A stretch of DNA of 64,000 nucleotides from Nephrocerus scutellatus (lineage: Eukaryota > Arthropoda > Insecta > Diptera > Pipunculidae): assembly GCA_947095585.1 (NCBI GenBank), contig OX352763.1, positions 40,412,010-40,476,009 of the forward strand. Direction: 5' to 3'. Positions within the stretch are counted from its first letter, which is position 1, and each line of letters opens with the position of its first letter. Of the stretch, positions 22,740 through 34,360 are shown one piece after another. The notes beneath the pieces are model-generated. The model saw nothing but the letters and a program-made list of their open reading frames with translations, was not told where the DNA came from and made no database searches. The translations under genes were made by a program, and so were the position numbers.

Positions 22740-25700
22740 TCTTCCAATTCCAGAACTCATGACAAAGGACCTGGTGGCACTTATAGCGGAAATTCCGACC
22801 GAGAGGCATACGTCCCCGGCGATGACGTCAACATTCCGCCCTATGAGGTTCAGAAATTCACACTTTACTGTAAGGACTACAACCTACAATTCATCATTGA
22901 TTGAGACGCAAATGCGCATTACGTTGTCTGGGGCAGTAGTGACATCAACAGAAGTGGTGAGTTTCTTTTAGAATATCTCGTTAGTGCTAATGTAGAAATT
23001 GTTAATAAAGGCTCAAAACCGTAATAAATGAGATTCGCGAAGACGAACTTGACTTCGCCCTTGTCAGTCCATTTATATTTAGTTTCATCGAAATCTGGCA
23101 TGTGTCCGATAAAGCCTCTTTGTCTGACTATCAACACATAAGGTTCGACCTTCCAGGCAGATTGGCACACGCTTCTTTCAGAAATGATCCTAAGTCTACG
23201 GAGTGGAATCTTTTTCGGGGACTTGTCCTCACCAAGTTAGATATGCTACCTACTCCAACAAAGTCCATAGGAGACCTAGATTGGGTAGCATATCAGTTAA
23301 ATTATGTGTTACTTAATTCCTACTACAGCAGCTCTGTCCCCAAAACCAGTTGGAGTAAACGTAAGGTTCACTGGTGCAATGACCGGCTGGCCAAACTTAG
23401 GAAGAAAGTTTGAAAGCTTTTCAACACTGCTAAAAGCTCGAAGCGCTTGGACGAATATAGGTTCGCCCTTACGGAGTATAACACTGAATTGAGACGATCC
23501 AAACAAGCCACATAGAGGAAATGCTGTGAAAATATTGCTGATATGCAAGTAGCGGTACGAATCCACAAGCCACTCGTCAAGGATCAGACAAACTGTGCAA
23601 GCTTACTGAAGAAGACAGCTGGTAACTACACGTCGGACCGTGAGGATGCAATTATAACGCTACTTCAAGTTAATTTTCCCGGTTCGTTTACTTATTACCA
23701 AATAAACTCCCTAATGCTCCTAATCATAAGGCACGGCAGGGGAAATAGTTAATCTGGAAAAATATATACCCCAGATAAGGTTAAATGGGCCATACGCTCC
23801 ATCAAATCATTCAAAGCACTCGGAGGAGATGGAATTTTCCAGCGCTCTTACAGAGGGCAATTGAGCTCATTCTGCCGGGGTTGATTGCTAGAGCCAGCTA
23901 CAACTGGGGTTACATTCCGTATACCTGGAGAAAGGTTAACGTTATCTTCATCACCAAACCAGACAATAGGCCTAGTGCGCTGTCTAAATCTTACAGACTA
24001 ATAAATCTAACATCATTCCACATCCAACATCGACATCCAAAATTATGGAGAGACTTATTTATGTTCATATCAGAGCTCGGCTAGATACGTGTAGCCCTTA
24101 ACATAAGTCAGTTCGCATAGAGGAAAGGAAAAGGCACAGAGAGCGTCCTTTACTATCTAGTTAAAAAGATAGAATGGGCTTTTCGCTCCAAGGAAATGGC
24201 TCTGTGTGCTTTCCTTGATATTGAGGATGCGTTCGATAACTTTGGATTACTTGTCATTACTTCCTTCTCAGGGAAGTGTCTGTGTCGGTGGCTGCAGCCA
24301 AGAGCTGCCCGCAAGGAGGCGCACTGGCGATCATAATTAGTGGTAAGTACAGCACGAGCATAACAAATGTCATGCAAGGTGCGTTACTTCAGGTCTTAGA
24401 ATGGTGCAGTAGAGAAGGCCTTTCCATCAATCCTTGCAAAACAGTTTTAGTGCCTTTAACGAAACGTAGATTCTCCGATATGGGACCTGTCATCTTAAAG
24501 GGCACTACATTAGGGTATTCCAGTACCGTAAATGACTAAAATGGAAGTCCTCCATTGAACGTGAAACTAGGGCCCTGTGGGCCTGTAGACGCCTCTACGG
24601 CAGAACTTTGGGTCTTAATCCTAAAATGATACATCGGATGTATACCATGATGGTGAGACCAATTATCGCTCACGCGGCCATCATATGGTGGCCGAAATAC
24701 AACGGTAATTAAGCTTCAGGAGCTACAAAGAATTGCATGTCTAGGTATAACGGGTGCCATGCGCACCTGCCCTACGACTGCAATAGAAGCTGTTGTATGG
24801 CTTTTACCCCTTCCAATCTTCATTAGAAAGACGGCCGCTAGATGCTCTATCAAGCTGCAACTAGAATATGGGTACAAACATGGTGACTACGTGGGACACC
24901 TGAATATTCTAGTCTCAATTCCTGAAAGAGACATGTTTTGCAATATCCAGGACACCATGGCCAGGGCGTACTGTTTCGGTAGGTTAATAATAATATTCGG
25001 CGCGACAGACCATTGCGGTGCAAGGCCTAGCTTCTCGCGACCATTTGTAATGTGCATGTTTATTTTTTGGACACAATTGGAAGGGACCTAAAATTTAAAG
25101 CCGGATCCGAACGCGAATTGAGAAGCTTTCCATGACATGTTATTACTCTCGGAACGTTTGTCACCCATTCGCGAGACACCGTCAAAAATACTTCTATTGT
25201 TACTGGGATTCGAACCACGAACCTCCTGCTCAGTAGCCATGCGCATTTCCACTGAGCCACGGCGCTAACGTTTCGGTAGGTTATTTGATTTAAAAATGTT
25301 GGACCGAGCAATCTGGTCTAATGATGCTCCACCACTGGACAATAAAGGTTTGGTCTGATACACGGACGGATCGAAGATGGATTCTTTGTTCTTTAGAGTT
25401 GGCGCTGGGCTATTCGGACTCAATGCAAAAATCTCAATACCAATGGGTAAGAGTCCCACTGTTTTCCAAGCGGAACTCCGTGCCATTGAGGTCTGCGCTG
25501 CGATAAACCTGAGTAAGGGTATTATAGGCGCTACGATTTATATCTTTTCAGATAGTCAGGCAGCACTGAAAGCGCTATCGTCCAGCATAATGCACTCTAA
25601 ATCAGTTAAATGCTGCTATGATGCACTGAAATCCCTGTAAGGGCTCAAGAGGGTAAAACTCGGTTGGGTCCCTGGTCACCAGAGTGTTGCAGGCAACGAG

Positions 25701-26270
25701 CATGCAGATGAACTAGCTAGGGCTGGCTAGGCTACCATCACAGCGATGCTTTATAATTGGGAAAGGAAACTTCGTCTGGCCCACTGGGATAATACCCTAG
25801 GGCTTAGACAGTCCAAACCGTTAATCAGGCCCTGTTCATATAAGGAAATCCTTGATCTTGACAAGGATAGCATCAGAATGGTAGTGAGTTTTCTCACAGA
25901 TCACTGTGGCTTGCGATATCACCTTAACAAACACGGAATGTAGGTTCTGCTTGGAGGAGAACGGAACATCCGGGCACATTCTCTGTGACTTTCTCGGTCT
26001 GGTTAAGGAGACATATTTTCCACAAGGCATTATGTTCGTCGGGGGTTGCTCTCTTAGATTAGTTACACCCTATATTACAATAGATCTTTTTAGGTCGCAG
26101 TATCAGCCAATTGCGCTAGGGTTATTGAGGGAAAAAAAGAATACTGACCATGATTTACTTTATAAAAATTATAATCATAGCTGGAAAACAGTTTGCGACA
26201 TTAAAAGTTTCTTAAGTTTTGTGAAAGTGACCGTTATATTGGACTTTGGTGCCAAATAAATACAAATACA
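22740..26270 (+). pseudogene. RNase H-bearing non-LTR retrotransposon (LOA/I-like), near full-length but dead
   Basis: Domains in order: endonuclease region (ALIAEIPTERHT near 22,775; DANAHYVVWGSSDINRSGE in broken frames near 22,905-22,965; VSDKASLSDYQHIRFDLPG near 23,100-23,155), linker (NDRLAKLRKKV near 23,380), reverse transcriptase (FLDIEDAFDN near 24,210-24,240), post-RT (GAMRTCPTTAIEAVVW near 24,753-24,800; SIPERDMFC near 24,914), RNase H (FQAELRAIEVC near 25,466; [10 protein letters not shown] near 25,547; WVPGHQSVAGNEHADELA near 25,668-25,720), and a Cys/His tail CRFCLEENGTSGHILCDF near 25,938-25,990. No YADD box is found, and many stops and frameshifts occur. A SINE is inserted at 24,987-25,269. 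Clade naming is by domain order and is tentative. Confidence 0.8.
24987..25269 (-). mobile_element. tRNA-derived SINE, full-length copy with 14-bp target duplication
   Basis: Read on the minus strand: a tRNA-like head with box A (GTGGCTCAGTGG) and box B (GGTTCGTGGTTCGAATCCCA), a body (CACCCTTTCGCGA-like region, GGATCCGGC, TAGGTCCCTTCC, CTAGGCCTTG, CAATGGTCTGTCGCGCCG) and a short ATTATTATTA tail. The flanks are an exact direct repeat GTTTCGGTAGGTTA at 24,973-24,986 and 25,270-25,283, a target-site duplication in the host non-LTR element. Length is 283 bp. Not a functional tRNA: no acceptor stem. Confidence 0.85.
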
Positions 26271-26501
26271 ATTTTTCAATTTAATTCGTCATCATTTACT
26301 CACTCACAGAATAGTTTATGTAATCGAATGTAAATATGATACCGGATCTGTATCAAAAATATATTATAAACAGTCATTAATAACTTTTATCAACTGATAA
26401 CATCGCTTTAATTGATTAATTCGACCCACCTTCGGCCACAACAGTGCATTCCTGCGAGTTTTTTAATTGTTCAGAAATTTTAGTTTCAAATCCACGTCAC
26501 A

Positions 26502-29500
26502 ATGGAGTGCAACAACATTTGTTCGCTAATTCGTTGGCATTTCGAGTTTTTTCGCGCCTGGGGATTTTGTCCGATTTCTTTGAAATCACACCGCGTTGCT
26601 CGTATTGAAGAGCGATTCCTACTTATGTGGACTCTGTTAATATCGATATTTTTCAATTGGCTAACTGTGGAGGCGTTGGTACATCGTGATTTATTACTAT
26701 TCACAGCCGATGGCTTTCGTTTCTTCACCGATGTTATTAAGCTGATTGGCACAGCGATTACTCTACAGATATCCATAGTTGAACCATGGTTGATGCGTAA
26801 GTACAGTAAGCGTTTCTGGTTACAATATGTTCAGCTGACGTGTCGACGTGGTCTTCAAGAGACTCCACTGGCGAAACAAATGCACGAATACAAACGTTTC
26901 CTGTTCATGTTCTACGGTTATATTCTCTTCAATCTTTTAATTGAGCTTATCTTTGCCGTAACGTCTTACACAACTTCGCTTCAGATCATCTTATTTTGGA
27001 TTATGTTTGCGCCTTATATGTATTCCTTGCGTTTTCGAACTTTGCACTTTCAATTCCACATTGAGCTGATCCACAAAGAAATTGAAAATTTAGACATTGA
27101 GCTCGCGCTGCTGGTAGATTACACTGAATTCGGGGCAAAACGGGAGGCTTTCGAAAAATTCGATGAATTCATTCGGCAGGGTATTCTGGAGAAACAACGT
27201 GTCTATCAGTTGATCTACGAAATGGTCGAGAGTTTCAAGTTGTCATCGGGTTGGTCGCTAATCGCCGCATATGCAAAGTCCTATATTCGTGTTTTGGTGG
27301 ATTGCTATTGGGTATATTGGATGTGGTTTCATAAGCAGAACAGCTTTGGTAAGGCAAAGTTTTTTCGATTTTACCCGAACGATCAAACCATGTTTTCATA
27401 TTATTCAGAGGACTTCCTAGTGATTCCGGCGCTAATCGAAATTCCGATGTTCCTGTTAAACTCAAAGCGTTGCATGACTGCGGTATTTTTACTTTATTTT
27501 TTTTTTAACTTTATGCTTAACATTTTTTTATTTCAGAAAAAGAACATTGCTTTCCGAGTGCACAACATAAGGCACAGCGTTGACAACTTGGCTACTTCTG
27601 TTCAGGTACTAATTTTTATTAAAAAAAAACAACTCGAAAAAAAAACACAAAGGCTACTAAATCCTCAATCGTACTTTTTTTATATATAGATTCAAAACTT
27701 TTCGTTGCAACTTCTTCATCAAAAAATTCGCATTGATGCTGTTGGCATTGCTGTCCTCGATGGGTACATGTTGACCAAAGTAAGTAAGTAATGGTCTACC
27801 AAATTGATTGCCTTCGCACTTTGTTTTTGTCACCCAAAAGTTAAATAAGCAGCTTGACATAATATGTCAAGTAGGTGTAAAATAGTTATTTGTGCACATG
27901 ACCACAATATCTTGCACAAGGTACCCTCGATATACAGGGTGTATCCGTTAAGGTGGCAAATACTTAAAGGGATAATTCGTTGGTTAATTTCATGAAAAAA
28001 ATCGTCCGGGAGAAGGGGGTCGGTTTTCAACCCCTGCGGCGTACGTAGCGTTTAAATGCGAAGAGACGCACTTTTTACCGATATAAACGTCGTCAAAATC
28101 GAAAAATGTTTTTTCTTTTTTTAAATTTTATTTTCAAACGCGAATATTTCGAAAATCGCTCTCGAATAATTTATTTTGACAAATTCAATATTAATAATAA
28201 TAATATTTGGCGCGACAGACCATTGCGGTCCAAGGCCTAACTTCTTGCGACCATTTGTGCTGCACATGTTAATTTTTGGACACAAATGGAAGGGACCTAC
28301 AATTTAAGGCCGGATCCGAACGGCGAATTGAGAAGCTTTCCGTAACAAGGTATTTATTACTCTCGGAACGTTTGTCACCCATTCGCGAGAGGTGGGACAC
28401 CGTGAAAAATACTTTTGGTGTTGCTGGGATATTAAAGCCTATTAAATTTTCTACAAATCCCCTTCACAATATTTATGCATTCGGTCAACGGTTACCAAGA
28501 AGGACCTAATTTTGTGAGTTGATTTCATAACATCGAATGGACACATGAAAATGGTGTCCACTCACAAAATTAGGTCCTTTTGGGTATGTCCTGTTGCAGC
28601 AGACTATGCATTGGAGTGAAGTGGTAAGGGTGCATCCACTGCTCGTGTAATTTTATTACAGTGTTGCTGCAGGAACACTAGGATGTCATGCAACTCTTTT
28701 TATACGTAGTAGTAGTAACACAACCCGCACTATCTCGCTCTTGTTGACCGTATGCGCAAATATTTTGCCATGTATTTGTAGGAAATTAAACAGGGTTCAA
28801 TACTGTATTTATCAAAAAAATGTATCCAAGAGCATTTCTCGAAATAATCGTGTTGATTGTTTTGACGACCTTTATATCTCGGTATGGCTAAAATAATTTA
28901 AGAAAGTGTATATTGTTGGATTTTAAAAATGTAATTTTCTTTCAAAAATGACCAACAGTGACCTTGTAGATACGATTTTTTCACGAAATTAACCAACGAA
29001 TTATCCCTTTAAGTATTTGCCACGTTAAAAAGAGATCAGAAACAACTACAGTCAAGCGATAGGAAATGTCGGGCGTAGAAGAGGAATGGATGGACGCCTT
29101 AAGAATACTGTCATTAGTACTGCTGACCCCATCTTAGGCAGTAGTCGTGGAGATCGGAACGACTGGTTCCATGACAAATGTAAGCTAGCGACTAAACGTA
29201 AGAATGTTGCGTACCGAGCAATGCAACAATCTCATAGAATGCGGGCACGCGAAGATATATACAAAGAGCTCAGAAGATATGAAAAAACAGTTCACCGGCG
29301 AAAGAAAGAAGCCTGAAAGAAGAATCTCTTCCGTGAACTAGAACAGTATATAGAGCGAGGACCGCACCAGGCGCGGAAGTTCTACCAAAGAGTCGGCGGT
29401 ATGACGCAATATACACCGCGTTGCTTATACTGCAAGGACAAAGAGGGTAAAGACATCTGAGAGCGATGGGAAGAGCACTTTCATGAGTTGCTTAATGGGC

Positions 29501-32500
29501 AGTTAACTGAGGAATTGGAGGATCCACCAATGACCGAAGATCATATTATGCTGCCGTCACCAAGCATAGACGAAGTTAGCAGAGCGATAAAACGGCTCAA
29601 AAATGATAAGGCCCCGGGATCTGATGGTTTCCCAGCGGAGCTAATTAAAACAGGAGGCCACGCAATACACCAAGCAATTCATGAACTAATAGTGCATGGG
29701 AGGAAGAAGCGATGCCAAAAGACTGGCGGAGAGGCATCCTGTGCGCCATACATAAGAAAGGAGATATCACAACCTGCAGCAATTATCGTGGTATAACGTT
29801 GTTGAGTACCGGGTATAAGATTTTCTCCTCTATCCTTCAAGACAGGATAGCCCCATACGCTAAAGTCATCATTGGTCCATACCAGTGTGGCTTCATCCCA
29901 GGCAAATCAATAACTGATCAGATTTACACCCTTAGGCTGGTGATGGAAAAATGTCTAGAGTTTCAGAACTCACTACACCATATTTTTATAGATTTTAAAG
30001 CTGCCTATGATAGCATAGCCGGAGTAGAACTTTATAAAGCCATGAGAGGATTCGGCATCCCAAATAAACTGACACGATTATGTAGGTTGACCATGACCAA
30101 TGTGATAAGCCAAGTAAAACTATCTGGTCACTTTCAAGCCCATTCAACATCTATAACGGGCTCCGACAAGGGAAGGGACTGGCCAGCGTTCTCTTCAACC
30201 TGGCGTTGGAGAAAGTGATCCGAGACTCTGACGTAACGGCGAGAGAAACAATCCTCTATAAGTCCATTCAGATACTGGCTTACGCAGACGATATTGACAT
30301 CGTTGGTAGAAACCGAAGAGCTGTACAGGAAGCTTTTATCCAGATCGAGCAGGCGGCACGAAATCTGGGGCTTCACATAGATGAAAGCAAAACAAAGTAC
30401 ATGGTAGTCACGTCTGCGAGTAGAAGATCCAACATTAGTCCCTCAATTCAAATAGTGGAGCGCGAATTTGAAGTAGTGCAATCCTTTTACTATCTCGGGT
30501 CAACTTTAGCAGCCGATAACAGCATGGAACCAGAAATACACGCACGGTTGCTTAAAGCCAAAAAAGCCTACTATAGTCTGTCAAGACTCTTCAAATCCAG
30601 GAATTTAACCATAACATCCAAGCTGGTATATAAGACAATGATCATAATGCAAATGCATTCTGACCTCTTAGCCGCGTTCGAGAGAAAAGTCTTACGGAGA
30701 ATTTTTGGCCCCGTATTTGAGGAAGGTCGATTACGGAGTTTTTATAATGATGAGGTCTACGAGCATTACCGTGATGTCGACATCTTGAAGAAAATTAAGC
30801 TCGGTAGGGTCCGGTGGGCAGAACACCTAGCTCGCATGAGCGAAGAGGATCCCGCTCGGAAAGTCCTTTGCGGTAGGATTTATGGAACACGACAGCGAGG
30901 CCGACCTAACCAACGCTGGAAGGATGGCTTAGACCAGGATGCCCAGAGTTTAGGATGCCAAACTGGATGACATCGGCTCAAATTAGGGACCGGTGGAGAG
31001 ACTTTTTGCGGGATGCCAGGACCGAACCCGAACGTTTATGAGGCTTATGTTTTTAAATCCGCCCCGCACGCGAAGGGGCATAGCGGTTCATTTACTGCTT
31101 TAAAGCCGATTCATTCTTTTGCTGACTAGAAACCCCATCCCGAGCACATGATGTCTTGCATGACAGCTGTAATATATGTCATATTCTGAATTTTTAAGAC
31201 ACTATTCCCCTTCCACCACATTACCTGAATTGCTGTTATGTCAGAATTATATTTGGACAGGGTATCGGCTAGCTGCTGTGCAGCTCTTGCTCTATACAGT
31301 GAGTGTACGTTCTGTTGTGACCGGCACAACTATTCAACCCCTGACCACACACAGTCTCTCTGCACTTTATCCACATCTGCCTTCGATCGCATCAATTAGA
31401 TATTTTATGCAGCACAGCCTGGATCATTGTCTTTAAATCCACCACTTATCTGCAGGGTACGTACGGCTGGTGTTGAAATAAGAAACCGTTCGAGATGCAG
31501 TAAAGGCACTTATGGAAGGTCCCTTATGCATCTCGGGTTTTGATACGATACTGAGAAACAGTAAGTGTAGCCGATATTACGAAATAGTAATATCAGCAGG
31601 AGGGCAATTCCATTGCGACCGTTAAAAGGTTCGACTGCAGGATGTAAAGGAATGTCGCAGGTCGGCTATGTTCTATGTTTGCACTTTGTATGCATGCACA
31701 TAATGCTGTCATATTATTGGTGGATCGAAACAAGCCAACGCTATTGGTTGATCGATCCATCCATTATGTTATAAAAGACCACTGCTACGATAACTAGGGC
31801 GGCAGTTGAAATCAAGAAACCAAACCAATATAATCGATATATAATAATAAAATAAATAAATGAAATAAACGTTTGTGTTTTAATACTTCGTAATCACGCG
31901 TCCGTATGACACTCTTCTCTCGGCTACCCGAGAAAGCACGGTGTCTAAACGTAACAGTTCCATGGGAAAATTCTTAAATCGTTTAGCCGTTTTCGTTGCC
32001 GTGGTCGTCGTCGTTCATCAGTGTATCCGAGGCTGATTTGGGGTTCCGTAATATGGTTTTTTACGGGCGACGCCTCGCGCCAATCTTACTTTGTAGGGAC
32101 TAGCCCAATCATTTCGCTTTTTCTGTACTGGAGGAAAATTCCAGCGGCCACCACGTGGAGGTTTGATCGCACTACAGTCAGAGATAGTTGCGGCCACATG
32201 TGTTTCTGAAGCATTCTGAGTTATTCACCCTACTCTGCTGATCACTGACCGTATTATTGTGCAAAACTCGGTATATTATCTTTACTGGCAATTGTAAAAC
32301 CTTACTGAACTTTGGGGCAGTACGAAGCGGACGAACCTCAAAATAATTCACACGTTCGGAAAAAGTGTTTTTCAGAGTATTGTTGAAGCTTCTTGGTACG
32401 TAAGAAATTAGTATGTTCATCACGACTTAGGAATGGATTATGTCAGTCAGGATTATGTTATGCACTGCGACCATGAACTGTATGAGCCTTGAGGTGTTTA

Positions 32501-34296
32501 ACTCTTTTTCGCGTAACGGCGTCACACATGAAAAGTATGAGTTCCTGGCATTTCTTTTTCCTCGTTGGAGAATCGGCAGCGATCCGTTTGGGATTTCCCC
32601 ATTTTGAAAAGGTGGCCATGAAATGGATAATGTCCCGTCTTCTACCAGACAAAGAAGAAGTGAGTGGCGGTTCGCACTAAGTGCTCTGCTTATATGTTTT
32701 ATGTTATATTTATTTTTGGTTCGTCTCATCCCATTCGATGTTTCCGATTCTGTTTCGATGGCATTGCCTACCTGGTTCGGGATGGTATACTGACCAATTT
32801 AAAATACCAACGTTCCAATATTTCAATAAAACTAACGACAACCTTTAAGTAAAAGAAATAAAATAAACTAGAAGATCATTACACAGTTTTTATAAAAAAT
32901 AAAATAAAAGCCCAATTTATTAAAATCGACTTAGGGGTCTGTGTTTCGCTGTCCTCGTAAAACCGTAAGCCCCCGCTTTGCATCCACAGAACGATCCAGT
33001 CCTCAACCACAGTTGTCCTAAAACCGATTAACCTTACGGTCAGCCTTATTGTCTGTGGGCACGGACAACTCCCGCGGTACCACGGCGACCTGAGCATACT
33101 CTAAGTAACCGGGAGTAGGTTAAGATGCAATCGGAACCCCCACGGGGACACCTTCTCCTACAGATCATTCTGGGACGAGGACGCTTACCTGCAAGATGAA
33201 CACATTCATTTTTAAACAGAAGGGTCGAAAACTGATTATGGACTCGGCGGAGGTGTTTTTTCAAAAAGCCTCTCTTTCCGTCTTCAAAATCACTGTAGTG
33301 TTTTTCAGGCTGAAATTATGGCGATCAGTGAAGCCTTGTCTTGGCTGAAGAGAAACGTCATATCCGTTAAGGGTATCCGTATATTCTCGGATAGCCAAGC
33401 TGCACTAAAATCATTGGAATCAGTCTTCACAAATTCAATTTTAGCCATTAACTGCCGATTATCTCTCGTGGAGATGGCGGAGCAGTTTAATGTCCACCTG
33501 TGTGGATATTTTTGGAAACTGTATGGCTGACGAACTCGCCAAGCAAGGAACTACTCTACCCTTCTCACCTAAATATGTTTCTATAGGCATACCAATAGCT
33601 ACATGCAAATTCTTGTTAGGGATGATAATGTAAAAACTAACTGTAGGTGGTCGAACGGTACAACTTGCCTAGCGACAAAACAGATCTGGCCCAAGCTGGA
33701 TCCGAAACGTTCCAAGTGTTTGATCTCTCAAAAAAGAGCGCACATCGGTGTTATTGTTGGTGTTATCACTGAACACTTTCTCATAGGCAGGCATGCAGCA
33801 AGACTTGGAGTCTTCTCGAATGCAGAAGCTACATGGCTGGGGAGGAGGAGGAGACCATCGTCCATCTTCTCTGTACTTGTCCAGCCCTCTCCTCAAAAGC
33901 GTAAACTCCATATGGGAGCTCTTTTCTACAACGACACTAATGATCTCATCAACATTGACATTGGTAGTCTCCTACACTTCATACGAAGCTCTACTTAGTT
34001 CTTCGAGTAGGTGGATCGAATTTTTTTTGATCCGTGTGTTATCACAATGGATCATTGCTGATCTATGTGTGTCGGTTCACTGACAGCCACCTTAACCTAA
34101 CCTAATAACCTTCCCTTCTCAATCAATTTTGCGTTTGCCAACATTCAGTGAAGACACTTTTGCAGCCGTCGGCGATTTATTACCATTTTATGCTGAATTT
34201 GATTGTAATATATATTTGTAATTTCAGGCCGTCGGATCAATTACAACGTACATGATATTCTTCATACAGTTTATGCCGAAATTTCAACATCGTTAA
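26502..34296 (+). CDS. gustatory receptor (7tm_7 family), gene D copy 1, five exons with a 6.4-kb last intron
   Basis: Proposed exons: 26502-27348, 27409-27482, 27537-27605, 27690-27779, 34228-34296 (TAA), about 382 aa. Exon 1 ends in phase 1 at TTTG|GTAAGG; the others are 74/69/90/69 nt as in A-C. Motifs: [69 protein letters not shown]; exon 2 [14 protein letters not shown]; exon 3 [15 protein letters not shown]; exon 4 [19 protein letters not shown]; exon 5 [16 protein letters not shown] with TYxxxxxQF. The reading also stays open through short introns 1-3, but canonical splice sites and the paralogues support splicing. The fourth intron (27,780-34,227) is full of transposons, yet donor GTAAGT and acceptor TTTCAG are intact. 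AATAAA is at 34,355. More diverged from A-C than they are from each other; head-to-head with C. Confidence 0.85.
28190..28430 (-). mobile_element. SINE fragment lacking the tRNA-like head
   Basis: Same family as 24,987-25,269: TTAATAATAATAATATTTGG tail, GCGCGACAGACCATTGCGGT, GGAAGGGACCTACAATTTAA and GGCCGGATCCGAAC are shared. Similarity stops at ACTTTTGGTGTTGCTGGGAT, just before box B, so the promoter half is absent (5'-truncated). Confidence 0.8.
28496..28583. repeat. nested inverted repeats (cruciform-prone)
   Basis: AAGGACCTAATTTTGTGAGT at 28,500-28,519 is perfectly inverted as ACTCACAAAATTAGGTCCTT at 28,560-28,579. The 40-nt loop contains a second inverted pair, GGACAC / GTGTCC (28,539-28,559). 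The corresponding site in the other copy is at about 52,155-52,242. Confidence 0.8.
29035..31030 (+). pseudogene. RTE-like non-LTR retrotransposon, RT half, in intron 4 of Gr D1
   Basis: Protein blocks in order: linker ([16 protein letters not shown] near 29,158), RT fingers ([14 protein letters not shown] near 29,608-29,650), palm ([17 protein letters not shown] near 29,780-29,830; [13 protein letters not shown] near 29,985-30,023), the catalytic box [12 protein letters not shown] (30,278-30,313) and thumb ([43 protein letters not shown] near 30,815-30,875). Frameshifts near 29,460, 29,705 and 30,200 break it. The 3' tail is deleted here; the matching copy at 54.2 kb retains a (ATG)n end typical of RTE elements. 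The next ~400 bp hold the endonuclease of another copy in opposite orientation. Confidence 0.85.
31035..31455 (-). pseudogene. RTE-like endonuclease N-terminal fragment (opposite orientation)
   Basis: On the minus strand: [20 protein letters not shown] (about 31,275-31,215), then [12 protein letters not shown] sequence near 31,130-31,090. This is the start of the craniofacial-development-protein-2-like endonuclease. The better-preserved equivalent is 56,200-55,790. Truncated and frameshifted. Confidence 0.7.
31570..31957 (+). repeat. possible solo LTR or LTR fragment
   Basis: Begins TGTAGCCGATATTACG and ends CTAAACGTAACA (TG...CA). It has a TATAAAA-like motif (ATGTTATAAAAGACC near 31,766-31,780) and AATAAA sequences near 31,850-31,866, which is LTR-like order. 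No second LTR, tRNA primer site or target duplication was found. The second block copy keeps only the left part (56,323-56,545). Confidence 0.4.
31960..33190. other. repetitive-looking sequence, no gene recognised
   Basis: Contains mid-length open frames on both strands (for example 32,729-32,427 minus) that match no family I recognise and have no conserved motif. The first ~245 bp (to about 32,204) is absent from the second copy. Probably decayed transposon sequence. Confidence 0.4.
33190..34110 (+). pseudogene. R1/LOA-type non-LTR retrotransposon, RNase H 3' fragment
   Basis: Same family as the minus-strand element at 4.4-6.1 kb. RNase H blocks: [20 protein letters not shown] (33,312-33,371), [15 protein letters not shown] (33,384-33,428), MADELAKQ (33,523-33,546). 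Post-RNase H sequence follows (CKLILGMI-like near 33,605; [19 protein letters not shown] near 33,678-33,735). The 3' end is CAGCCACCTTAACCTAACCT at 34,083-34,102. Several frameshifts. It sits only ~120 bp upstream of the last exon of Gr D1, within intron 4. Confidence 0.8.
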
Positions 34297-34354
34297 AGGA
34301 AGATTACGATTTTGAAAGGAAAGGTAGACCAGAGGACGGAAGGATATTATAACA

Positions 34355-34360
34355 AATAAA
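34355..34360 (+). terminator. candidate poly(A) signal AATAAA for Gr D1
   Basis: AATAAA lies 58 bp past the stop codon of the proposed last exon at 34,296. The same arrangement occurs after exon 5 of the second copy. Confidence 0.55.

Larger units (their letters stand above)
27935..29028. mobile_element. mariner/Tc1-like TIR element without transposase, in intron 4 of Gr D1
   Basis: Left end CAGGGTGTATCCGTTAAGGT at 27,935, preceded by TA. From 27,951 the sequence GGTGGCAAATACTTAAAGGG, ATAATTCGTTGGTTAATTTC, then TGAAAAAAATCG is repeated inverted at 28,975-29,024 with one or two differences. The outermost ~15 bp of the right end are missing where RTE sequence starts. No transposase ORF is recognisable. 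The interior includes a SINE fragment and a hairpin, annotated separately. Confidence 0.75.

Noticed and set aside
27349..27689. Single-exon reading of Gr D through its introns 1-3
   Set aside because: Read-through inserts lysine/phenylalanine-rich segments, misses the TYxxxxxQF exon, and canonical splice sites match the paralogues' exon lengths exactly.
34083..34110. CCTTAACCTAACCTAA as a possible TTAGG telomeric repeat or telomere-associated end
   Set aside because: Only two imperfect units, and the same sequence forms the 3' end of the R1/LOA-like fragments at 4.43 and 58.45 kb, so it belongs to the retrotransposon terminus.
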